From contig NZ_CP023692.1 in the NCBI RefSeq assembly GCF_008704935.1, positions 6,921,501 through 6,985,500 of the forward strand: 64,000 nucleotides of DNA, written 5' to 3'. Each line of letters opens with the position of its first letter. The first letter of the stretch is position 1. Source of the stretch: Streptomyces vinaceus (GTDB lineage Bacteria; Actinomycetota; Actinomycetes; Streptomycetales; Streptomycetaceae). The notes under the pieces were generated by a model. It was given only the letters and a program-made list of their open reading frames with translations. It ran no database searches and had not been told where the DNA came from. Of this stretch, positions 43,201 to 50,967 are shown in pieces. The translations under genes were made by a program, and so were the position numbers.

Positions 43201-44204
43201 AGCGGGAGACCGATCCGGATCGGCTCCTCACCGGTCAGGAGTGAGGCGCAGGCGACGACGGTGGCCTCGGTGGGCCCGTACGTGTTCCAGACCTCGCGCC
43301 CCTCGGTGACCAGGCGCTGGGTCAGCTCGGGCGGGCAGGCCTCGCCACCGAAGATCAGCAGCCGGACCTCGTCGAGGGTCTCGGGCTCCCAGAGCGCGGC
43401 CAGGGTCGGCACGGTGGAGACCACGGTGATCTCCTGCTCCACCAGCCAGGGGCCGAGGTCGGCGCCGCTGCGGACCTGGGAGCGGGGGACCGGCACGAGG
43501 CAGGCGCCGTAGCGCCAGGCCAGCCACATCTCCTCGCAGGAGGCGTCGAAGGCGACCGACAGGCCGGCCATGACCCGGTCGCCGGGGCCGATGGGCTCCT
43601 CGGCGAGGAAGAGCGCGGCCTCGGCGTCCACGAACGCGGCGGCGCTGCGGTGGCTGACGGCGACGCCCTTGGGCTTGCCGGTGGAGCCGGAGGTGAAGAT
43701 GATCCACGCGTCGTGCTCGGGGCCCGGGCGCGCGGCGGACGCGGCGGCGTCCGGCGGGCCGGTGACGTCGATGCGCTGCCCGCCGCCCAGTACGGCCCGT
43801 ACGCCGGCCTCGCCGAAGACCAGCTCGGCGCGCTCGTCGGGGTCCTCGGCGTCGACCGGGACATAGGCGGCGCCGGCGGCGAGTACGGCGAGAATGGCCA
43901 CATACAGTTCGTTGGTGCCGGAGGGCACGCGGACGCCGACCCGGTCGCCGAGCCCCACGCCGGCCGCGGCGAGCGCGCGCCGGCGGCGCTCGACCTCGAC
44001 GGCCAGAGCCCGGTAGGTCAGCTGGGCGGAGCCGTCGTCGAGGGCGAGTTCGTCGGGGTAGGCCCGTACGGACGACTCGAAGATGTCGACGAGGGTGCGC
44101 GTGCCGGCGGCGGGCCCGGCGGAGAACCGGGCGAACTTGCCGGAATCCTCGTGCGCGTCGTCGTCGAGCAGGGTCAGGTCACCGTGCTCAGGTGTGGCTG
44201 CCAT
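40299..44204 (-). CDS. Pls-like membrane-bound single-module NRPS (poly-lysine-type synthetase)
   Basis: A 1301-residue protein. Residues 35-505 are an adenylation domain (TSGSTGKPKGVAVSHR, NTYGPTE, GRADEQIKLGGRRIELGE). Residues about 520-590 are a carrier domain with Ser551 (AIGGNSL). Six membrane segments in three pairs follow, with three soluble acetyltransferase-like repeats after pairs (HLRLWTAERL, GMKIGRGAEVSTVLALPSL, GARIGRGVWCESYWLPESD). There is no condensation or thioesterase domain. This is the architecture of epsilon-poly-L-lysine synthetase. The hand-derived code is D220 A221 E224 S263 I284 G286 T308 V316 V317 K496, close to published lysine codes. The product would be a cationic homopolymer. 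Start ATG 44204 follows GAGGG. Confidence 0.9.
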   Translation of the reverse strand: MAATPEHGDLTLLDDDAHEDSGKFARFSAGPAAGTRTLVDIFESSVRAYPDELALDDGSAQLTYRALAVEVERRRRALAAAGVGLGDRVGVRVPSGTNELYVAILAVLAAGAAYVPVDAEDPDERAELVFGEAGVRAVLGGGQRIDVTGPPDAAASAARPGPEHDAWIIFTSGSTGKPKGVAVSHRSAAAFVDAEAALFLAEEPIGPGDRVMAGLSVAFDASCEEMWLAWRYGACLVPVPRSQVRSGADLGPWLVEQEITVVSTVPTLAALWEPETLDEVRLLIFGGEACPPELTQRLVTEGREVWNTYGPTEATVVACASLLTGEEPIRIGLPLNGWELAVVDESGEPVPMGGSGQLVIGGVGLARYLDPEKDAEKYAPLESLGWDRAYRSGDLVRAEPEGLIFLGRADEQIKLGGRRIELGEVDAALQALPGVAGAAAAVRTARSGNQLLVGYLVAQEGWDQAAAVERLRAELPAALVPLLARVDELPTRTSGKVDRNALPWPLPELETTGPTEQLYGTEAWLAEQWTETLGVSVSGAADDFFAIGGNSLAAAQLTTRLRTRYPRAAVLDIYQQPVLRKLARRLEKSVQDDDAARSVAPVPLRAKVVQTLLLLPLFTVVGLRWSVALLALGNALHWFGAYAWAPTASWWAVVPAAALLFSPPGRLAIAAGGARLLLRGVKAGRHPRGGSVHLRLWTAERLAEYAGATSLTGSWLERYARALGAKVGPEVDLHSLPPVTGMLKLGRGCAVESEVDLCGHWLDGDRLVIGPVKVGAGAVVGTRSLLFPGARVGKRAEVAPGSAVSGTVPTGQRWAGAPAVKLGKAKHNWPKQRPPRGLFWRAAYGAAGIGLTALPVLSTLPALLVVSRFVPADAGLAEALRGALVAVVPGALAYGFTYAALLLVSVRLLSLGLRSGTHPTHSRVGWQAWTVTQLMDLARETLFPLYAGLITPVWLRLLGMKIGRGAEVSTVLALPSLTTVGEGAFLADDTLTAPYELGGGWMRIGHSEIGRRAFLGNSGMTAPGRSVPDGGLVGVLSATPKKAKKGSSYLGLPPVKLPRSAESSDQSRTYDPPARLLWARGLVELCRLLPVFCSAALAVLMVAALCALATASGGPGVWGTALLSGVVLLAAGLAAGAVSVVAKWLLVGRHRTGEHPLWSGFVWRNELADTFVEVLAVPWLAGAVPGTPLLNLWLRALGARIGRGVWCESYWLPESDLVELGDGVTVNRGCVLQTHLFHDRILRTDTVVLREGATLGPGGIVLPGSSVGAHSTLGPASLVMAGESVPADTRWLGNPIEAWRT

Positions 44205-44263
44205 CGGCCCTCGCGTCTCGCTCCCGGGGGACATCCGGGTTGCCGGCGGAGCCCAGGTTTGCC

Positions 44264-44303
44264 CGGGTTGTTCCGGTCCGGCGTCGAACAACCCGCCATT
44301 CTA
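44264..44303 (-). promoter_or_regulatory. Promoter and 10-bp hairpin/operator of the Pls-like gene
   Basis: On the minus strand a TAGAAT -10 box lies at 44298-44303. Immediately downstream an exact inverted repeat (CGGGTTGTTC at 44264-44273, GAACAACCCG at 44286-44295, 12-base spacer) overlaps the expected start of transcription, about 60-90 bases before the start codon. It could be an operator or an RNA hairpin. Confidence 0.55.
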
Positions 44304-44832
44304 CTGCGGCATCAAGAGTTTTCCCGCTGAAGGCTTGGTCGGTGGCGGAGAACGAGCGGTCCGGCCGGGGCGCTGATCAGGGCTTTCGCGGAGGGATGGG
44401 GGGTACTCGGGACGGCGCCGAACCGGTGAGGCAGCCGTCGGCGCGCTCCCGGGGCAGGGACCCGATCCGCACCGCCCCCGACGCGGCGCCCCGGCGTTCC
44501 CGGCGGGCGGAATCCGGGGTGACTCGCCCATCCCGGGCGTACGCGAGGTGGTCGGCTCGGCGGACGCCACGCTGCGAGGTGACGGGGCACGGCGCCCCGT
44601 ACGCTGCCACGCCCCGCCGTCGTGCCCGCCGCCCCGCCCAAGTCTGGTATTTCGTAGGCGACTTAGGCGCCTACCCCGTCCGGCGCCCCCACCTCCTGCC
44701 GTCCGCCGTCGAGAACGGCGCCCACCCCGAAACCCCCGGCGCGGTGCGGGCCTTCACGTACGAGGGGCGCGGGTCCGGGGTGCGGCGGATATCCGCGCGC
44801 GCCGGGTGACCGGTGTGGGGAACACTGTCCGG
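44304..44832. other. Gene-free stretch between Pls-like and DUF3626 genes
   Basis: No frame with Streptomyces-like codon bias is supported here. It holds only a 7-base inverted repeat GTAGGCG-N7-CGCCTAC (44654-44674) and, at its right end, the AACACT box (44821-44826) six bases before the DUF3626 ATG. No tRNA, riboswitch or repeat family is seen. Confidence 0.6.
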
Positions 44833-45705
44833 ATGAGTTTCGATGCCTCCGGGACGCCGCAGGAGCGGGCCGTTCGCCATGTCGCGCAGTTGTCGTCCGG
44901 CCCTGCGGTCGACCCGGCGCTGCGGGTGACCCTCAACTTCCACCCCGACCGTGTGGCACACGGCCGGTCGACGCTGGACGCGCTGGCCGACGACGAGGTC
45001 TACCACTCGCAGTTCGTCACCGGAACGAGCAACGGCGGCCTGACGGCCCACCCCGGGGGCGACCGGTGGCGCTGGGAGAGCCGGATCTTCGGCGGAGCCT
45101 ATGACGCGGAACCGGCGCAGGAACGCCCCGCCTACGGGGCGTTGAACTTCCGCGACAAGGCGGTCGGTGCGGCGCCACGCTTCGGTTCCGCCCACTTCCG
45201 GCTCACCGTCGCGACGCTGGCGCGGACCACGTTCTGCTACCCCGACAGTTTCCTGGAGCCGTCCGACTTCGGTGTCGCCGAACGCATGGGGCTGATAAAG
45301 CTCGCCGAGGCCGACGACCAGGACGCGCTCGACGACTACATCGAGGCACAGGTGCACGGACCGGTCCGGATGGACCGCGACGTGGAGGCGTTGGTCCTGG
45401 ACCCCTGTTTCCAGGACACGGCCGTGGAGGAAGCCGCCCGGCGTCTCGGCTGCCCCCTGGAATGGCACCCCGGCTTCCGCCTAGGCGTCGAGGAGCTCAG
45501 CCTCCACCCCGACTACCGCGGTCGGGAGTACGTCGAGTTGGGCGTCCGCGTCGCGGTCGACGGCTTCCTCGACCCCCGCGTCCTCGGGGACGCCGCCCGG
45601 ACGGGTGAGCACGACCCCCAGGCCCTCAAGAGGGTGTGGCACTACCTCGCGCGTTTCGGTGCGCCCCGGGACCAGGACCAGGGGCAGGGGCAGGGGCAGG
45701 GCTAG
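44833..45705 (+). CDS. DUF3626 family protein
   Basis: A 290-residue cytosolic protein of the DUF3626 family, recognised by LRVTLNFHPDRVAHGRSTLD, HSQFVTGTSNGGLTAHPGGD and YGALNFRDKAVGAAPRFGSA in order. The conserved His, Asp, Thr and Arg pattern resembles an ADP-ribosyltransferase-like fold, but I cannot confirm that and no activity is firmly known. The last residues are a DQGQGQGQG tail encoded by CAGGGG repeats. The ATG at 44833 is six bases downstream of AACACT and has no ribosome-binding site. Confidence 0.8.
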   Translation: MSFDASGTPQERAVRHVAQLSSGPAVDPALRVTLNFHPDRVAHGRSTLDALADDEVYHSQFVTGTSNGGLTAHPGGDRWRWESRIFGGAYDAEPAQERPAYGALNFRDKAVGAAPRFGSAHFRLTVATLARTTFCYPDSFLEPSDFGVAERMGLIKLAEADDQDALDDYIEAQVHGPVRMDRDVEALVLDPCFQDTAVEEAARRLGCPLEWHPGFRLGVEELSLHPDYRGREYVELGVRVAVDGFLDPRVLGDAARTGEHDPQALKRVWHYLARFGAPRDQDQGQGQGQG

Positions 45706-45750
45706 AGGACCGGTACCGGGGCCGGGATCAGGAGCGGTGGCTCAGGTGGC

Positions 45751-46242
45751 TCAGGTGGCACGGGTATAGCGGACGTTTCCGCTCCAGATGCGTTCGAGCC
45801 GTACGCGGGTGCCTGGCCGCGGGGCGTGCCAGATCTTGTCATGACCGGCGTAGATTCCCACATGTCCTATGGTCGCACCGGCGGGGAAGAACACCAGATC
45901 CCCCGGTACGCGCTGCACACGGCCGATGTGTCGCGTGTGTTCGTACTGTTCGTCGGCGGTGCGGGGAAGCACCCGGCCGGCCTTTCGGAAGGCGTAGAGG
46001 GTGAGGCCCGAGCAATCGAATTCCCTCGGCCCGGTCGCTCCGTACACGTAGGGTGCACCCCGCTTGGATGCGGCGATCTCGACGGCCTTGGCGCCGTAGG
46101 GTGAGGCCGCCTCGGCCTCGGCGGCGGGGCCGGTGAAGCTGGCCAGGGAGATTATGACGCAGAACGTGAGGACGGTGGCGATACGGCGGGTCGTGCGCTG
46201 CTCGGTGCGACGTTTTCGGTTGTCCGTTCTGGTGCAACTCAA
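45751..46242 (-). CDS. Secreted NlpC/P60 cell-wall hydrolase
   Basis: A 163-residue exported peptidase. The signal peptide is TVLTFCVIISLASFTGPAAE. The NlpC/P60 domain has catalytic Cys in EFDCSGLTLYAFRKAG, His in TIGHVGIYAG and a third polar residue in KIWHAPR. It would cleave peptidoglycan stem peptides. A TTG at 46242 is taken as start because GGAGG lies eight bases upstream and no ATG or GTG gives a full signal peptide. The composition is less GC-biased than neighbours. The 179-base upstream region shows no recognisable riboswitch. Confidence 0.88.
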   Translation of the reverse strand: MSCTRTDNRKRRTEQRTTRRIATVLTFCVIISLASFTGPAAEAEAASPYGAKAVEIAASKRGAPYVYGATGPREFDCSGLTLYAFRKAGRVLPRTADEQYEHTRHIGRVQRVPGDLVFFPAGATIGHVGIYAGHDKIWHAPRPGTRVRLERIWSGNVRYTRAT

Positions 46243-46421
46243 TCGTGATACCTCCGCATTGTGTTGCTGAAACAGCCCCGGACGGGATCTGTGTCGGGTG
46301 ACATTGCGTACTGGCTCTCGACGGCGGACCAGTTTTGTCCGATCGGCGCGAAGTTGCGGCCATCGGACACGGCTTCAAAATATCTCGGTTCAGTAAAATC
46401 GTCCGAGCTTGTACGTATGGC
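46243..46421. other. AT-richer upstream region of the NlpC/P60 gene
   Basis: Contains an AAAATA and several CGATC-type motifs with no clear promoter. I looked for the c-di-AMP (ydaO) riboswitch common ahead of such genes and did not see its conserved segments. Confidence 0.4.
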
Positions 46422-47012
46422 TTACTTTTCGAATTCCCAGGATTCGATGTCGCGGTAGTGGATCGGGCCGGGGCCGCGGCCTATGTTGCTGCCGACCAGA
46501 TGGAGGCGCTCGGCCCGCCATGTGCGGCCGGCGAACTCCGTGAGCGTGGCCGCCACTTCCAGGGTGCTCGACGGGTCGCTGCGGCGGGAGCGGGCCAGCG
46601 TGAGGTGGGGACGCAGGGGCCGGTCCTCGAACGCGATGCCGCACTCCCTGACGATGGTACGGACCTGGGAAGTGAGCAGGTGCAGCCCTTCGACCTCCCC
46701 GTCGATCCCGCTCCACAGGACACGCCGGTCGAAGTGCCCGCTGCCGCGCAGCGCCAGCTCCAGAGGCCGGTGCGCCGCCGCGAGGGCGGCGAGCGGTGGC
46801 TGGAGGAGGGGGACCGCGGAAACCGGGAGTTCGCCGAGGAACGCCAGGGTGATGTGCCAGTCCTCGATACGGTTCCACCGCAGGTCCGGGTAGGCCCGGT
46901 AAGAGGCCCGCAGCTCCCGCGCCAGCTCCTCCTTGGCGTCGTCGGGCGGGGCGAGGGCGATGAACACGCGGGTGGTCGCGGTGGCGGACGGGGGCTGGAT
47001 CTGATCGTTCAC
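46422..47012 (-). CDS. thpR: 2'-5' RNA ligase family / RNA 2',3'-cyclic phosphodiesterase
   Basis: A 196-residue member of the 2H phosphoesterase superfamily. The two HxT motifs are HITLAFLGEL (about residue 50) and HLTLARSRRS (about residue 133). It hydrolyses 2',3'-cyclic phosphates, probably in RNA repair or tRNA processing. The GTG at 47012 has TACGAA seven bases before it and no ribosome-binding site, suggesting leaderless expression. The longer frame to 47090 is not supported. Confidence 0.88.
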   Translation of the reverse strand: MNDQIQPPSATATTRVFIALAPPDDAKEELARELRASYRAYPDLRWNRIEDWHITLAFLGELPVSAVPLLQPPLAALAAAHRPLELALRGSGHFDRRVLWSGIDGEVEGLHLLTSQVRTIVRECGIAFEDRPLRPHLTLARSRRSDPSSTLEVAATLTEFAGRTWRAERLHLVGSNIGRGPGPIHYRDIESWEFEK

Positions 47013-47127
47013 GTGGGACTTCGTACCGCACCCCGGCGATCCAGTCACCTTCCGCCGTCCCCGCGGGGTGCCCCGGATCCCGGTGCGCACGCCGAACCGC
47101 GCAGCTCGGCCCCGGAGTTGTGCCCGA

Positions 47128-47925
47128 TCAGTCGTGCGCGGTCAAGCGCTTCGTGAGCAGGCCGCCGACCACGATCAGCGCCACGCCCAGCCACCACACG
47201 TTGTCGTCGAAGATCAGGACGGCGATGCCGATCGGCACCAGCAGTCCGGCCAGGGGTACGAACATCCCGGCGAGGTTCGGCGGCGCGGGCCCGGGCTGCC
47301 CCGCGTCCCGCAGGGCCCGGGCGCGTGCGACCTCCGGATACCAGGCGGTGAAGCGCAGGGCCGCCACGATGGCCAGGATCTGGATGATCCATCCGGTCCA
47401 GATGTTGCTGGGATTGTGCAGGACGAGGTCGCCGTACGCGCCCGCCACCGCGGCCACCAGGAACGCCAGCCCCCACACCCCGGTGATGAGGTAGTTCGTC
47501 CGCAGGAACGTGGGCTTGTTCCAGTACTCCGGGTCGACGCGCTCCCGCGCGTACTGGAGGGTGAACGGCATCCGGATCGCCATCGACCCGAAGGCGATCA
47601 CGACGAGGGCGATGTTGGAGACCTCACCCGCGTACGTCTCCAGCCACGTGCGGGTCTCCTCGCTCGCGAGCAGGCCGACGACGGCGAGGATCGCGAAGAA
47701 GACCAGGTCGGCGATTTCCAGCAGCTTCCACGAGCTGCCCCGGTTGATGACCCGCCCGGCCGTGACCAGCACGATCGTCGTCGCGAGGGCGAGAGCCACC
47801 GCGATCTCGAACCTGCCCGGTCCGACGAGCAGCGAAAAGATGATCCACGGCGCCATGCCGATGACGGGATTCTCCAGGAATCCCGCGATCGCACCGCGGG
47901 CCGTGGCGCTCCCTTCGGTCTTCAC
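47128..47925 (-). CDS. Integral membrane protein of unknown function
   Basis: A 265-residue protein with about seven hydrophobic segments (for example MAPWIIFSLLVGPGRF, AVALALATTIVLVTAG, LVFFAILAVVGLLAS). The loops hold conserved-looking WNKPTFLRTNYLITGVWG and YPEVARARA. No transporter or enzyme motif is visible. I judge it a conserved hypothetical membrane protein. The GTG at 47925 has a CACCCT box six bases upstream. Confidence 0.75.
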   Translation of the reverse strand: MKTEGSATARGAIAGFLENPVIGMAPWIIFSLLVGPGRFEIAVALALATTIVLVTAGRVINRGSSWKLLEIADLVFFAILAVVGLLASEETRTWLETYAGEVSNIALVVIAFGSMAIRMPFTLQYARERVDPEYWNKPTFLRTNYLITGVWGLAFLVAAVAGAYGDLVLHNPSNIWTGWIIQILAIVAALRFTAWYPEVARARALRDAGQPGPAPPNLAGMFVPLAGLLVPIGIAVLIFDDNVWWLGVALIVVGGLLTKRLTAHD

Positions 47926-48031
47926 CCCTCCAGGGTGCGACGGCGCGTGCCGGGGGGCCATTCGGGGGGTGGAGGCGCGGGGAAGGGGAGTGGCCGCCGC
48001 CGGTGCGCGGCGCGGCGGGCAGAGTGGAGGC

Positions 48032-48457
48032 ATGAACGCCGACGACGGGAACACCCTGGCCCGCGCGCACGTCTCGACCCGGCTTCCGGCCCGGGACCTG
48101 GACCGGGCGCGGCGGTTCTACGCCGAGCGGCTCGGGCTGGAGCCCGTCGACGAGCGGCCCGGCGGGCTGCTGTACCGGTGCGGGACGACGGAGTTCGTGC
48201 TGTTCACGTCGACGGGATCCTCGCCCGGCACGTTCACCCAGATGGCGCTGACGGTCGAGGACATCGAGGCGGTCGTGGCGGAACTGAGGGGGCGCGGTGT
48301 GACGTTCGAAAACGTGGACGCGCCCGGTTTCCGGACGGAGGACGGGATCGCCGAGATCGCGGGGAACTACCCGAGCAAGGGGGCGCGGGGGGAGCGCGCC
48401 GCCTGGTTCCGGGACAGCGAGGGCAACCTGCTGGGCATCGGCGAGCCCGTCCTCTGA
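48032..48457 (+). CDS. VOC-family (glyoxalase-like) protein
   Basis: A 141-residue protein of the vicinal oxygen chelate fold, two beta-alpha-beta-beta-beta units. Motifs include ARAHVSTRLPARDLDRARRF and AAWFRDSEGNLLGIGEPVL, the latter with the DPxGN-like end. It may be a metal-dependent dioxygenase, isomerase or resistance protein. Start ATG 48032 has GGAGGC immediately before it, too close for normal initiation, and CAGAGT six bases upstream. It is divergent from the membrane gene at 47925. Confidence 0.85.
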   Translation: MNADDGNTLARAHVSTRLPARDLDRARRFYAERLGLEPVDERPGGLLYRCGTTEFVLFTSTGSSPGTFTQMALTVEDIEAVVAELRGRGVTFENVDAPGFRTEDGIAEIAGNYPSKGARGERAAWFRDSEGNLLGIGEPVL

Positions 48458-48525
48458 CCGGGGCGCCGGGCTTCCCCCCGGCCGGCCCTCAGCCGAGGTG
48501 TGACGGGGCCGTCACGCGGCGCTCG

Positions 48526-49194
48526 TCATACGGCGCTCGTCATGCGGGCGAACACGACCACGTTGCTGTCGTAGTAGTGCTTCTTCGGGTCGAAGTCGCC
48601 GCCGCAGGTGACCAGGCGCAGGCCCGCGTAGTCGAGGTTCCTGTAGACGTCGAGGGTGGGGAACTCGGCCTTCGGGTACTCGGCCACCCGCTCCACCGTG
48701 AACGTGGCCGTCTTGGCGTCCCGCCGGGTGACCTGGATGGTGTCACCGGCCTTCATCGTCTTCAGCTTCTCGAACACGGCCGCCGCGCCGTTCCAGGTCA
48801 CATGGCCGGCGATGACGGCCGGGCCCTGGGAGCCGGGGGTCGGGCCCGGCTCGTACCAGCCCGCGAGGGCGGGGTTCTTCGGCGTCTCCATGCTGCCGTC
48901 CGCGTTCTGGCGCAGCGTCTCCAGGGTGCTGGAGAGACCGAGGGAGGGGATGGCGATCTTCTGCGGTTCCGAGCGGGCGAGGGCGGGCTCGGCCTGCGCT
49001 CCGGCCTTCGGCGGCGATGAGTGGTGTCCGCCCGCCGACGCCTCCGCGGTGGGAACGCTCGCGGCGGCGCCGCCGGCCGGGGCGGAGGACGCCGCCGGGC
49101 CCTTGCCCCCGCAGGCGGTCAGCAGCAGCGTGGCGAGGGCGGCGGCGCCGAGGGCGCGGCGCACGGTGCGCGGGGAGGTGTGACCGGGATTCAT
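48526..49194 (-). CDS. Class E/F sortase, lipoprotein-type
   Basis: A 222-residue exported protein. The signal ends in a lipobox LLTACGG, so it is anchored through Cys rather than a helix. The sortase domain starts QKIAIPSLGLSSTLETLRQN, with catalytic His in VIAGHVTWNG, Cys in LRLVTCGGDFD and Arg in VVVFARM. It cleaves sorting motifs on surface proteins. Its ATG overlaps the CHRD-protein stop (ATGA), so the CHRD protein is the likely partner or substrate. Confidence 0.9.
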   Translation of the reverse strand: MNPGHTSPRTVRRALGAAALATLLLTACGGKGPAASSAPAGGAAASVPTAEASAGGHHSSPPKAGAQAEPALARSEPQKIAIPSLGLSSTLETLRQNADGSMETPKNPALAGWYEPGPTPGSQGPAVIAGHVTWNGAAAVFEKLKTMKAGDTIQVTRRDAKTATFTVERVAEYPKAEFPTLDVYRNLDYAGLRLVTCGGDFDPKKHYYDSNVVVFARMTSAV

Positions 49195-50018
49195 GCGGCG
49201 GCGCCCTCGGTCTCCGTACGGACCGGAGCCGGCGAGGAGCGCCGCCGTGCGAGGAGCACCACCCCGGCCGCCGCCGCGGACACGGCGAGCGCGGCTCCGG
49301 CCGGCAGGGTCGCGTTCCCGTGCCCGCTCTGGGCGGCGCCGCCGCCCGTCTCGATGCCCCCGACCGGGAGGGAGCCCACCGAAGCGCCCATCACCATGCC
49401 GCAGTTGGTCGGAGCGGTCGCCTCCTGCGGCAGCTTCGGGTCGAGCTCGCTCTTGCCGGCCCCTTGGACGTCGTACGTGCCGTTGCCGTTGCGGTCGATG
49501 CCGTGCTGCACGATGTGCAGGTCCTTGATGTGGTCGACCACGTCCTGCGCCACGGTGATCGTCCGCTTGTACGAGAGCTTGCCCTGCTTGTCGGCGACGG
49601 GCATCCGGTCCACGGCGAGCCCGCTGGCCGCCTTGGTGTCCCCCGACGTGGTGAGCGAGATGTTGATGTCGCCGTAGTCGACGGTGGCCTCGGTGTTGCT
49701 GAGGACCCCGTCGCGGTTGGTGTCGTCGGTGGCGTCCGGGCACTTGAAGTCGTGCCCCTTGGTCGAGCCGTGCAGGTGCTGGGCCGAGGGCTGCCCGGGC
49801 ACCATGCCCTCGGACTCGATCTGCACGGTCAGCTGGTTGCCCTTGAGGCTCAGCATGGCCGTACCGCGCGAGCCGGAGTCGTTGAGCTGCGCGAGGTCGA
49901 TCTGGTACGCCTTGCCTCCCTCCGCGGCGAGGGCCGGGCAGGAGAGCCCGAGGGCGAGGCAGACGGCGGCGGGCCCGGCGGTCAGCACCATGAGGCGACC
50001 AGTGCGCTTGGCTATCAC
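49191..50018 (-). CDS. CHRD-domain surface protein
   Basis: A 275-residue exported protein. The signal peptide is LMVLTAGPAAVCLALGLSCP. The CHRD domain covers about residues 35-200 with QHLHGSTKGHDFKCP and DLHIVQHGIDRNG, His-rich metal-binding loops. The C terminus looks like a cell-wall sorting signal with LPAGA, a hydrophobic helix (ALAVSAAAAGVVLLA) and RRRSS, though the motif is LPAGA rather than LPxTG. It is translated with the sortase by ATGA overlap. GTG 50018 follows CAGGAG. A hairpin lies before its promoter. Confidence 0.88.
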   Translation of the reverse strand: MIAKRTGRLMVLTAGPAAVCLALGLSCPALAAEGGKAYQIDLAQLNDSGSRGTAMLSLKGNQLTVQIESEGMVPGQPSAQHLHGSTKGHDFKCPDATDDTNRDGVLSNTEATVDYGDINISLTTSGDTKAASGLAVDRMPVADKQGKLSYKRTITVAQDVVDHIKDLHIVQHGIDRNGNGTYDVQGAGKSELDPKLPQEATAPTNCGMVMGASVGSLPVGGIETGGGAAQSGHGNATLPAGAALAVSAAAAGVVLLARRRSSPAPVRTETEGAAA

Positions 50019-50040
50019 ATTCGCTCCTGTTCCGCGGTCC

Positions 50041-50060
50041 TCCCCCTCCCGGGAGGGGGA
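50041..50060. terminator. 20-bp perfect palindrome
   Basis: TCCCCCTCCCGGGAGGGGGA reads the same on both strands. It lies behind the minus-strand gene ending at 50109 and just above the CHRD gene promoter. Confidence 0.5.
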
Positions 50061-50108
50061 CCGCAGATCGTACGGGGGTGAAGTGAGCCCCCGGAGAGGG
50101 TCTCGCCG

Positions 50109-50756
50109 CTACTTCGGAGCCCCGGAGCCCCCGGATGGGTGCCTCTTCGAAAAATCTCGCGGAAGGGCGAGGGCGGCCGCGAAGTCGGGCCAGGAGTCGG
50201 CCGAGACGTACACGGTCGTCGCGTCCACCACCCCGGCGGGACCGAGGTCGAGACGGACCGGCGGCTCCAGGCGCAGGGCCGCGTTCAGTGGGCCGGCCAC
50301 CGAACAGGCCACCGCCCCCGGCTCACCCGGCACCGGCCGCGGGCCGCGGCCGGGGACGGTCCGGACGGCCGGCGTAACGGAGCGGACCGACGGGCGGGGC
50401 AGCGTCACGTCCCCCAGGAACCCGGTGCGCAGGACGACCCGTTCCGCGTCCACGGTGTGCGGATGCCGGGCCACCGCCGCCAGCAGCCCCAACCCGGCCA
50501 GTATCAGCAGCAGTTCCAGCGCGGCATGCACCGGCCGGACGCCGGGCGGCAGCATCGTCGAGAGCAGCACGGCCGCGATGGCCTCGCTCGCCGCCAGGGC
50601 CAGTACCAACTGCCGCAGTTCCGCCGAGTGCCGCACCCCCGGCCCCGCCCGCCGCCGCACCAGCACCGCGGCCAGCGACCCGGCCCACACCCGTACGATC
50701 CCGGCCCTCGTCGGCCGGGCCGTCACGTCCCCCCGCGCCCGCTCCATCGCCGTCAC
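50109..50756 (-). CDS. Two-helix membrane protein of unknown function
   Basis: A 215-residue protein with an N-terminal Arg-rich part, two hydrophobic segments (LVLALAASEAIAAVLLSTM, HAALELLLILAGLGLLAAV) and a soluble tail with HTVDAERVVLRTGFLGDVTL and LRLEPPVRLDLGPAGVVDAT. This resembles the small PH-like membrane proteins common in actinobacteria. No activity is known. GTG 50756 or ATG 50747 are possible starts. A hairpin follows it. Confidence 0.65.
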   Translation of the reverse strand: MTAMERARGDVTARPTRAGIVRVWAGSLAAVLVRRRAGPGVRHSAELRQLVLALAASEAIAAVLLSTMLPPGVRPVHAALELLLILAGLGLLAAVARHPHTVDAERVVLRTGFLGDVTLPRPSVRSVTPAVRTVPGRGPRPVPGEPGAVACSVAGPLNAALRLEPPVRLDLGPAGVVDATTVYVSADSWPDFAAALALPRDFSKRHPSGGSGAPK

Positions 50757-50967
50757 GTACGCGTCCCCCTCACTCTCGTGCCATCGCCTTCGTCATCCAG
50801 CCTCGGACCGCTCCGGCACGGCGGAAAGTGATGAATGTCAGGGATAAAGGGCCTACTTGTCATCGGGTGGCGCTGGTTCGCGCCAACTCACCTTGATTCC
50901 CTCTGAGTTGTGATGCCACTGGCCTATGTTCTGTGGGGTATGCACCAGTTCACCCCCGGAGGTCAGA

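Noticed and set aside
40215..43244. Plus-strand open frame of over 1000 codons opposite the synthetase gene
   Set aside because: The translation is Gln/Arg/Gly-rich noise, while the minus-strand frame is a full NRPS domain set.
44304..44832. Open frames in the 500-bp gap upstream of the DUF3626 gene
   Set aside because: They lack Streptomyces codon bias, start signals and recognisable products.
46243..46421. Possible ydaO (c-di-AMP) riboswitch ahead of the NlpC/P60 gene
   Set aside because: The conserved GG-rich and CCGAAT segments of the class are not present.
49191..50018. Canonical LPxTG surface protein
   Set aside because: The motif reads LPAGA, so I list it only as a noncanonical sorting signal.
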